Below are positions 7,329 to 13,638 of a DNA stretch of 15,455 nucleotides, piece by piece. The number at the start of each line of letters is the position of its first letter. Positions within the stretch are counted from its first letter, which is position 1. The position numbers and the translations under genes were made by a program. This DNA comes from Eubacteriaceae bacterium (GTDB lineage: Bacteria > Bacillota > Clostridia > Eubacteriales > Anaerofustaceae), in contig JAGACT010000007.1 in NCBI GenBank assembly GCA_017613995.1, forward strand, positions 1 to 15,455. Direction: 5' to 3'. Below the pieces are notes generated by a model. It was given only the letters and a program-made list of their open reading frames with translations. It searched no databases and had not been told where the DNA came from.

Positions 7329-8394
7329 CGCTTCTTATCGTTTCGGAGAAAAACTGACCCTCGAGATAACGGGGGAGAGCCACGGCCCCTTCGTCCGGGC
7401 GGTCCTCAGCGGCCTTCCCGCGGGATTTTGCCCCGATCAGGAGGAACTGCGCTCGTTCATGCTCAGGCGTGCCTCCTCGGGAAAGACCGGCGCCACCGAG
7501 AGGCACGAGGATGACGTGCCCGAATTCACAGCCGGGCTCAGGGACGGGTGCACCGACGGAAGTCCCCTGGTGATAAGGATAGCCAACGCCGACGTGAGAA
7601 CACAGGATTATGATACATTGTCCCGCGTGCCAAGACCGGGCCACGCGGATCTCGCCGCGTACCGCAAATACGGCTTCATCCCTTCGGGCGGCGGGGCCTT
7701 CTCCGGGCGGATGACGGCTCCCCTGTGCGCCGCGGGCGGGATCGTGATCCAGCTGCTGCGCGAAAGGGGGATAGGCATCTTCTCCCATCTTTTCAGCGTG
7801 GGGGAGGTCTTCGACATCCCGTACGATCCCATGGCTCCGACAGCGGAGAACTGTCCCGATTTCCCGGCGGTATCGCCCCGCTACGCGAAGCTGATGAAAA
7901 TGGAGATCGAAAGCGCCATGAGGGCCGGGGATTCCGTGGGCGGAGTCATCGAATGCGCGGTGAGGGGGCTTCCCGCGGGACTGGGAGGACCCCTTTACGA
8001 AGGAGTCGAGGGCGCCATTGCCTCCGCGGTGTTCGCGGTGCCGGCGGTAAAGGGCATCGAGTTCGGCAGCGGTTTCTCCTCCGCACGGATGAGGGGCAGC
8101 GCCAACAACGACGGCTACAGGATAAGGGATGACGAGGTGGCCTTCGAAAGCAACTGCTCCGGAGGCATACTGGGAGGCATCACCACAGGGATGCCCCTGA
8201 TCTTCCGTACCGCCGTGAAGCCGACCCCTTCCATCGCTCTTCCTCAGCATTCCGTCGATCTGAAACGGATGGAGGATACCGTGCTGGAAGTGAAGGGCAG
8301 GCACGATACCTGCATCGCCCTCAGAGCCCTTCCCGCCATAGAGGCGTCCTGCGCTCTGGCGCTGTATGACATGATCCTGAAGGAGGAAACGTGA
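7321..8394 (+). CDS. aroC: Chorismate synthase
   Basis: This flavin-dependent enzyme eliminates phosphate from EPSP to give chorismate. The 357-residue protein has GESHG (18-22, with H21), RASSGKTGATERHEDDVP (50-67), RPGHAD (105-110, with H108), GGGAFSGRMTAPL (123-135), GMPLIFRTAVKPTPSI (290-305) and GRHD (326-329). The start is a TTG at 7321, eight bases before the end of aroA, with GGGAG upstream; no in-frame ATG precedes the conserved GESHG. The segment before the glycine run reads KYGFIPSGGG, where the family normally has D-x-R-GGG, so an Asp and an Arg appear to be missing. All other key motifs are intact, so I expect it to be functional. Confidence 0.95.
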   Translation: MDNASYRFGEKLTLEITGESHGPFVRAVLSGLPAGFCPDQEELRSFMLRRASSGKTGATERHEDDVPEFTAGLRDGCTDGSPLVIRIANADVRTQDYDTLSRVPRPGHADLAAYRKYGFIPSGGGAFSGRMTAPLCAAGGIVIQLLRERGIGIFSHLFSVGEVFDIPYDPMAPTAENCPDFPAVSPRYAKLMKMEIESAMRAGDSVGGVIECAVRGLPAGLGGPLYEGVEGAIASAVFAVPAVKGIEFGSGFSSARMRGSANNDGYRIRDDEVAFESNCSGGILGGITTGMPLIFRTAVKPTPSIALPQHSVDLKRMEDTVLEVKGRHDTCIALRALPAIEASCALALYDMILKEET

Positions 8395-9893
8395 ACGAGA
8401 TCGACCGGCTCAGAAAAAAGATAGACGAAACCGACGAAAAGCTGGCGACCCTGCTCGGGGAGCGCATGAAGCTTTCCGAGGCCATCGGAAAAGCCAAGCA
8501 GGGAAGTTCTTCGGCAGTCCGCAATGAACAAAGGGAACGGGAGGTGGTCTCCCGGGCCTCCGGCGCGGTGGAGGAGCGCTTTTCGTACTACGTCAGCGAG
8601 ATCTACGGCAGCATAATAGCCGCCTCCAGGCTGTACCAGCATGAGATGGGATTCACCTGCGGCCTGGCGGGGGAGGCGCTGTCCTTCAGCCTCTCCCCGT
8701 ATATCCACTCCCTGTTCGGAAACGAGGATTACCGGCTGGCCCAGATGGACGCCGGGGATTTCGAAGCCTTCATGAAGCACCGCGTCTTTGGCGGCATAAA
8801 CGTGACGATGCCATTCAAACGCAGCGCCCTGGCGCTGTGCGATCACATATCGGAGAGGGCCCTTAGGTGCGGCTGCGTGAATACGGTGGTCAACCGGGGC
8901 GGGGTGCTGTGGGGCTACAACACCGACGCAGTCGGCTTCGGGCACACCCTGGACAGATACGGCATAGAAGTATCCGGGAAAAGATGCCTGATACTGGGGT
9001 CCGGCGCTTCCTGCGGCACGATCAGGCACGTGCTGGGTGAAAGGGGAGCTTCATCCGTGACGGTGGTGTCCCGCAGCGGAGAGAACGATTATTCGGATAT
9101 AGGACGCTACGGCTCCTCCCAGGTGATAGTTAACACCACTCCCGTGGGGATGAACCCGCATCCGGGAGAATGCCTTCTGTCTCCCGAAGCGTTCCCACAG
9201 TGCGAGAGCCTGGTGGACATCGTGTACACCCCGGTGACGACGGAACTGGTGCTGCGCTTCAGGGAGGCGGGGATAAACGCCGTGGGCGGCATGGATATGC
9301 TCATTTCCCAGGCCTGGGCGTCCCACTGCCTGTTCACGGGAGAGGATCCCGAAGTGCCTGTTCCCGAAGAGCTTCTGAGAAAAGCCATGAGATATCCGCT
9401 GAACATCGTCATCGTCGGCATGCCCGGCAGCGGCAAGAGCACCATAGGCAGCCGTATCGCCCGGGATCTGGGCATGGGATTCGTGGATACCGACAGGCAC
9501 ATCGAAAAGAGGACCGGAAAGAGCCCGGAAGAACTGATCCGCCGCTACGGCGAGAAGTACTTCCGCGGGGTGGAGACGGAGAGCATCCTGGAGGTGTCCT
9601 CCATGGTAAATACCGTCATATCCTGCGGAGGAGGTTCGGTGCTGTCCGAGGAGAACAGGAGGGCTCTTAGAAGGAACTCCGTCATCGTATACATACACAG
9701 GGATCTCGATTCCCTCAGCACGAAGGGCCGTCCTCTTTCATCCGGCAGGGACGCCCTGGAAAAGCTGTATGAACAAAGGAAGGGCATCTACGAGGGATAC
9801 TGCGATATAAAGCATTCCAACAATACGGGCCTTATTGAGAGCGTCAGGACCCTCGAAGCGTCACTGGACGAACTAATGGAGAAGATCTGCTGA
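8391..9893 (+). CDS. Trifunctional chorismate mutase / shikimate dehydrogenase / shikimate kinase
   Basis: Three enzymes are fused in one 500-residue chain. Residues 1-85 form an AroQ-class chorismate mutase (chorismate to prephenate), with R8, R25, K36, R48, E49 and Q83 matching E. coli active-site residues R11, R28, K39, R51, E52 and Q88; N45 replaces D48. Residues 88-330 are shikimate dehydrogenase (AroE): SFSLSP (98-103), catalytic K143 in NVTMPFK, NTD (177-179), a slightly altered dinucleotide loop GSGASCG (203-209) and NTTPVGM (248-254). Residues 337-500 are shikimate kinase (AroK): Walker A GMPGSGKST (343-351), DTD (366-368), R392, CGGG (412-415), GRPLSSG (446-452) and R463. It starts at GTG 8391, overlapping the aroC stop by 4 nt, with AGGAGG upstream. 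All three active sites look intact. Confidence 0.93.
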   Translation: MNEIDRLRKKIDETDEKLATLLGERMKLSEAIGKAKQGSSSAVRNEQREREVVSRASGAVEERFSYYVSEIYGSIIAASRLYQHEMGFTCGLAGEALSFSLSPYIHSLFGNEDYRLAQMDAGDFEAFMKHRVFGGINVTMPFKRSALALCDHISERALRCGCVNTVVNRGGVLWGYNTDAVGFGHTLDRYGIEVSGKRCLILGSGASCGTIRHVLGERGASSVTVVSRSGENDYSDIGRYGSSQVIVNTTPVGMNPHPGECLLSPEAFPQCESLVDIVYTPVTTELVLRFREAGINAVGGMDMLISQAWASHCLFTGEDPEVPVPEELLRKAMRYPLNIVIVGMPGSGKSTIGSRIARDLGMGFVDTDRHIEKRTGKSPEELIRRYGEKYFRGVETESILEVSSMVNTVISCGGGSVLSEENRRALRRNSVIVYIHRDLDSLSTKGRPLSSGRDALEKLYEQRKGIYEGYCDIKHSNNTGLIESVRTLEASLDELMEKIC

Positions 9894-9917
9894 AAAGACC
9901 GAAAGGCGGGGATCATT

Positions 9918-10355
9918 TTGAAGCTTATTGTGATAAACGGGCCGAACATCAATCTAACCGGCATCCGGGAGAAGGATATCTACGGTTCCGTCAGCTATGA
10001 GGATATGAAAAGGGAGATCGCATTCCATGCCGGGGAACTCGGTATGGAATGCGAGGTGTTCCAGTCCAATCACGAGGGGGACATCATCGACCGCATACAG
10101 CAGTGTCTCGGTGAGGACTGCGCCATAATAATCAACGCGGGGGGATTCTCCCATACATCGGTGGCCATCCTGGACGCCCTCAGGGCGGCGGACGTGCCCT
10201 GCGTGGAGGTGCATATGAGCGATATCACCAAAAGGGAGGAGTTCCGCCGTTTCACCTACACTTCGCTGGCCTGTGAGAAGACCTTCATGGGAGAAGGCCT
10301 TAAAAGCTACCTCAGGGCAGCAGACTATATTTCGGAGAAGTACGATGGCAGGTGA
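9918..10355 (+). CDS. aroQ: 3-dehydroquinate dehydratase, type II
   Basis: This enzyme dehydrates 3-dehydroquinate to 3-dehydroshikimate, the third pathway step. The 145-residue protein is a typical small dodecameric type II enzyme: NGPNINLTG (7-15), R17 and catalytic Y22 in DIYG, QSNHEGD (49-55), N73 and H79 in NAGGFSHTS, E97 and H99 in VEVHMSD, and R106 and R110 in KREEFR. The start is a TTG at 9918 with a GGCGGGG ribosome site about 7 nt upstream. The 24-nt gap before it is the only real gap inside the operon. It overlaps the next gene by 11 nt. The symbol denotes the dehydroquinase, not the unrelated AroQ chorismate mutase class. Confidence 0.95.
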   Translation: MKLIVINGPNINLTGIREKDIYGSVSYEDMKREIAFHAGELGMECEVFQSNHEGDIIDRIQQCLGEDCAIIINAGGFSHTSVAILDALRAADVPCVEVHMSDITKREEFRRFTYTSLACEKTFMGEGLKSYLRAADYISEKYDGR

Positions 10356-12387
10356 GATACTGTCGCCGGTGGGCGGAGAAGAACAGCTCGTCGCTGCTGT
10401 GAGAAGCGGCGCCGACGCGGTATATTTCGGGACGAAGGCCCTAAACGCCAGGAGGAACGCGTCGAATTTCGGAGACGGTGAACTGGAGGGATCCATACGC
10501 TACTGCCACGAGAGGGGAGTCAGGGTCTACATCACCCTCAATACCCTCGTGTGCGACGATGAACTGGAGCTGCTCCGGGGAGAGATCGTGAAGGTGGCCG
10601 AGGCGGGAGCGGACGCGGTGATACTCCAGGATCTGGCCTGCGCGGCGTTCGCGAAGAACATCTGCCCCGGCCTTCCCCTGCACGCATCCACCCAGATGGC
10701 GGTGCACAACGCGGAGGGACTCAGGGCCTTAAGGAAGCTGGGCTTCTCCCGGGCTGTGGTGGCCAGGGAACTGTCCCTTAGTGAGATAAAGCTGCTGCAC
10801 CAGGAGGTGCCGGAGCTGGAGCTGGAGGTGTTCGTCCACGGGGCCCTGTGCATGAGCGTTTCCGGCGCCTGCTACATGTCCTCGATGATCGGGGGCAGAA
10901 GCGGCAACAGGGGCCTGTGCGCCCAGCCCTGCCGCCTGGACTTTCGGACCGACAGCCGCGACTACGCCCTGTCCCTGAAGGATCTGTGCATCATACCCCA
11001 TCTGAAGGAACTGGAAAAGATCGGAGTCTCATCCTTTAAGATAGAAGGACGGATGAAGCGTCCGGAATATGTGGCAGCGGCCACCGACGCCTGCGTGAAG
11101 GCCCTTCACGGGGAGGAGCCCGACCTGGGGGTCCTCCGGGACGTTTTCTCCAGGGGCGGCTTCACGGAGGGCTACTATACCGGTAAGCGCAACGCCCTGA
11201 TGTTCGGGCACCGCACCAGGGAGGACGCCGAAGCTTCCCAGGCGGTCATAAAGAGCCTCAGGGGACTGTATTCCAGGGAAAGGAATTCGATCCCCGTGGA
11301 TATGCTCTGCCTGCTTCAGGAGGACAAAAGCGTACTTACCGTTACCTGCAATGACAGATCCGTCACCGTCAGCGGTGAAAAGCCGACTCCCGGAACCGAA
11401 CACTGCATAAGCTCTGAGGATGTGAAAAAGCAGCTGGCAAAGACCGGAAACACGCCCTTTTTCCCCGCGTCCATCGACGCGAGGGTGGGAGACGGCCTCA
11501 GGCTGTCCTTCTCGGTCATAAATTCCATGAGAAGACAGGCCCTGGAGGAAATGGCGCGCCTGATGGGGGAGAAGCCCCCCAGGGAAGTCAGCGCCTCCTG
11601 GAGAGCGGACGCTCCTCAGGCTCTCTCCCGTCACCGGGAGCCTTCCCTGAGGGCGAGATTCTCTTCCGTGTCCGGGGCAGGGGACACGTCCCTCTTTGAC
11701 CGGATCATCCTTCCTGCGGATGAGATACTGTCCGATACGCGGCAGCTGTCCCGTTTCGGTGACAAGCTGATAGCCGAGCTCCCCCATATGATCTTCCCCG
11801 AATACGAATCACGGTACAGACAGAAGGTACGGGAGATCGGGGCTCTGGGGATCCGGGACATATACTGCGACAACATCGGCTTTTCGTCCTTCTGCCTTGA
11901 CGAGGGCTTCACGGTCCACGGCGGATACGGCCTGAACATCACCAATTCCGTATCCCTCGCGGAGTATGAGCGCATGGGGATCTCAGACGCGGTGCTGTCC
12001 TTCGAGCTGTCCTTCGAGAGGATCGCCTCCATCGCGGGCAGCATCCCGGTGGGCATCATCGGCTACGGATACCTTCCCCTGATGAATTACCGCAGCTGTC
12101 CATTGAGAAACGAGAAAGGATGCGGCTCCTGCCCCGGATACGGGAAGGTAACGGACCCGAAGCTCAACGTATTCAGGGTGCAGTGCCTGGAGAGGATGTA
12201 TTCCGTCCTTTACAACTGCCTTCCCCTGTACGTGGGAGACATCCGGCTGCCGGAGACCGACTTCGTTCTTTTGTGGTTCACGTCGGAGGACGCCCGCCGG
12301 GCCGATGATATCGCAAGGGCTTTCACCGCAGGCGAAAAAGCCGGATTCGAGCGTACCCGGGGACTGTACAGAAGGGAACTGATATAA
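10345..12387 (+). CDS. U32 family protein, RlhA-like RNA hydroxylation enzyme (DUF3656-type)
   Basis: This 680-residue member of the peptidase U32 family is a long paralogue of the operon's first gene. It opens with GEILSPVGGEEQL and NARRNASNFG (34-43), close in wording to E. coli RlhA, which is needed for 5-hydroxycytidine at 23S rRNA 2501. The U32 signature (EVFVHGALC...SGACYMS, 161-179) carries C169, C176, C192 and C196, likely Fe-S ligands, followed by FKIEGRMK (231-238). A long C-terminal region of the type annotated as a collagenase-like domain ends with a second cysteine cluster, C585-x7-C593-x2-C596. The ATG at 10345 has GGAG seven bases upstream and overlaps aroQ by 11 nt, which ties it to the aro operon. 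Orthology with RlhA is not proven, because Clostridia carry several U32 subfamilies. Confidence 0.85.
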   Translation: MAGEILSPVGGEEQLVAAVRSGADAVYFGTKALNARRNASNFGDGELEGSIRYCHERGVRVYITLNTLVCDDELELLRGEIVKVAEAGADAVILQDLACAAFAKNICPGLPLHASTQMAVHNAEGLRALRKLGFSRAVVARELSLSEIKLLHQEVPELELEVFVHGALCMSVSGACYMSSMIGGRSGNRGLCAQPCRLDFRTDSRDYALSLKDLCIIPHLKELEKIGVSSFKIEGRMKRPEYVAAATDACVKALHGEEPDLGVLRDVFSRGGFTEGYYTGKRNALMFGHRTREDAEASQAVIKSLRGLYSRERNSIPVDMLCLLQEDKSVLTVTCNDRSVTVSGEKPTPGTEHCISSEDVKKQLAKTGNTPFFPASIDARVGDGLRLSFSVINSMRRQALEEMARLMGEKPPREVSASWRADAPQALSRHREPSLRARFSSVSGAGDTSLFDRIILPADEILSDTRQLSRFGDKLIAELPHMIFPEYESRYRQKVREIGALGIRDIYCDNIGFSSFCLDEGFTVHGGYGLNITNSVSLAEYERMGISDAVLSFELSFERIASIAGSIPVGIIGYGYLPLMNYRSCPLRNEKGCGSCPGYGKVTDPKLNVFRVQCLERMYSVLYNCLPLYVGDIRLPETDFVLLWFTSEDARRADDIARAFTAGEKAGFERTRGLYRRELI

Positions 12388-12393
12388 AAAAAA

Positions 12394-12417
12394 GATGCCG
12401 GCCCATGGGCCGGCATC
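12394..12417. terminator. Bidirectional terminator between the aro operon and rpiB
   Basis: A perfect 24-bp palindrome (GATGCCGGCCCA arm and its complement) lies between the convergent U32 and rpiB genes. On the minus strand it is followed by eight T residues (12393-12386), a classic terminator for rpiB. On the plus strand the tail, CGTTCGTTTCC, is poorer in T, so termination of the aro operon may be less complete. Confidence 0.9.
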
Positions 12418-12437
12418 CGTTCGTTTCCGAAGACAGT

Positions 12438-12884
12438 TCAAAGTTCCTTTCCGTTCTCTATGTCAGCCACCAGATCGATGCGTCTCTGGTGTCTTCCTCC
12501 CTCGAAATCGTTCTCGAGCCATACGTCCAGTATCATCTTGGCCAGCTCGCTGCCGACCACCCTGCTTCCCAGGGCCAGTACATTGGAATCGTTGTGGTTC
12601 CTCGAAAGCTTCGCCGAGAAGGGCTCGGAGCATACGACGCATCTTATCCCCTTCACCTTGTTGGCCGCCAGGGACATTCCTATGCCCGTACCGCAGACCA
12701 GGACGGCTTTTTCGCAGGTCCCGTCCGTCACGGCTCTGCAGGCACGGTAGCCGTATACCGCGTAGTCGCAGCTTTCCTCGGAGAACGTTCCGAAGTCCTT
12801 CGTTTCATATCCTTTCGAAGCCAGGTATTCCTCCAGATCCTTCTTGAGCGCATATCCTGCGTGATCCGATGCCAGTGCTATCAT
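12438..12884 (-). CDS. rpiB: Ribose-5-phosphate isomerase B
   Basis: This enzyme interconverts ribose 5-phosphate and ribulose 5-phosphate in the non-oxidative pentose phosphate pathway. The 148-residue protein is the usual length for the RpiB/LacAB family. It has SDHAG (6-10), the catalytic cysteine C64 in VCGTGIGMS, H97 in SRNHND and GGRHQRR (129-135). The presence of C64 and H97 favours RpiB over the LacA/LacB galactose-6-phosphate subunits, but a related substrate such as allose 6-phosphate cannot be excluded. The start is the ATG at 12884: the GTG three codons upstream lies inside the GGAGGTG ribosome site, and MIALASDHAG is the normal family N-terminus. It is divergent from udk and convergent with the aro operon. 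Confidence 0.93.
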   Translation of the reverse strand: MIALASDHAGYALKKDLEEYLASKGYETKDFGTFSEESCDYAVYGYRACRAVTDGTCEKAVLVCGTGIGMSLAANKVKGIRCVVCSEPFSAKLSRNHNDSNVLALGSRVVGSELAKMILDVWLENDFEGGRHQRRIDLVADIENGKEL

Positions 12885-12905
12885 GTCTATCACCTCCGCA
12901 GTCTG

Positions 12906-12934
12906 AGTTTATCTTTTCCGAGTTCGTTTGTCAA
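12906..12934 (-). promoter_or_regulatory. Predicted promoter of rpiB
   Basis: On the minus strand a perfect -35 TTGACA (12934-12929) is followed after 17 bp by a -10 TAAACT (12911-12906, 4/6 match). This lies about 20 bp upstream of the rpiB ATG. The -35 overlaps the left half of the inverted repeat at 12932-12947. Confidence 0.6.
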
Positions 12935-12960
12935 TACCGCCGTATTGTCCCGGGGCAATA
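12932..12960. promoter_or_regulatory. Candidate operator: two overlapping dyads between rpiB and udk
   Basis: Dyad 1 is CAATAC-cgcc-GTATTG (12932-12947), a perfect 6-4-6 inverted repeat. Dyad 2 is TATTGTCCCGGGGCAATA (12943-12960), which pairs at 8 of 9 positions. They share the TATTG half-site (12943-12947). Together they overlap the -35 elements of both divergent promoters and the spacer of the udk promoter, where a bound repressor could act on both genes. The regulator is unknown to me. Confidence 0.4.
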
Positions 12961-12974
12961 TTCTGTGGTAAAAT
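12945..12974 (+). promoter_or_regulatory. Predicted promoter of udk-FGGY kinase operon
   Basis: A -35 TTGTCC (12945-12950, 4/6 match) lies 18 bp before an extended -10, TGGTAAAAT (TAAAAT at 12969-12974). The -10 ends 37 nt before the udk ATG. Predicted from sequence only. Confidence 0.55.
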
Positions 12975-13011
12975 ATCTCCAGCAGATCTGACAGATCCCG
13001 GAGGGAAAACC

Positions 13012-13638
13012 ATGCACAACACCATCATCGGCATCGCCGGCGGATCCGGCAGCGGAAAGACCACGCTGGCAAAATCTATAATCGACAGATTCGGAGACGC
13101 AGTGGCACTCATAAGCCATGACAGCTACTACAAGAGGCTGGACCATCTGAGCATGGAAGACCGTGCCAGGGTCAATTACGACCATCCGGAAGCCTACGAG
13201 ACTTCCCTTCTGATAGAGGACCTCGAAAAGCTCCGGGGCGGCACTGCCGTGGACATCCCGGTGTATTCCTTTTCCATGCACAACCGCACCGAAGCGACGG
13301 AGCATGTGGAGCCGAAGAAGATAATCATCGTGGAGGGCATCCTCATTTTCGAAAACGTGCAGCTGAGGGATCTGTTCGACATCAGGATATTCGTGGACAC
13401 CGACGCGGACGAGAGATTCATCCGCAGGCTGAAAAGAGACATCAGCGAAAGGGGACGCACCCTGGAATCGGTGGAGGCCCAGTACCTCAACACGGTGAAG
13501 CCCATGCATGAGATGTTCGTGGAACCCACCAGAAAGGACGCAGACCTTATCATTCCCGGAGGATACAATGACGTGGTGTTCGAGATGATAGCGTCCAGGA
13601 TAGAGGATATACTGGAGGAGGGGGATAAAGTTGAGTGA
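13012..13638 (+). CDS. udk: Uridine kinase
   Basis: This enzyme phosphorylates uridine and cytidine to UMP and CMP in pyrimidine salvage. The 208-residue protein is the usual Udk size, with P-loop GGSGSGKT (10-17), HDSYYK (36-41), NYDHPEAY (55-62), YSFSMHNRT (85-93), IVEGILIF (106-113), a lid segment KRDISERGRT (141-150) and FVEPTRKDADLIIP (169-182). The start at 13012 has GGAGGG six bases upstream and gives the family N-terminus IIGIAGGSGSGKT; the frame is open further upstream but overlaps the promoter. Its stop overlaps the next gene by 8 nt. It is divergent from rpiB. Confidence 0.93.
   Translation: MHNTIIGIAGGSGSGKTTLAKSIIDRFGDAVALISHDSYYKRLDHLSMEDRARVNYDHPEAYETSLLIEDLEKLRGGTAVDIPVYSFSMHNRTEATEHVEPKKIIIVEGILIFENVQLRDLFDIRIFVDTDADERFIRRLKRDISERGRTLESVEAQYLNTVKPMHEMFVEPTRKDADLIIPGGYNDVVFEMIASRIEDILEEGDKVE

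Noticed and set aside
10345..12387. Interpretation of the two U32 proteins as secreted collagenases or proteases
   Set aside because: Neither has a signal peptide or a recognisable protease catalytic motif. The conserved cysteine cluster and aro operon context fit RNA hydroxylation enzymes better.
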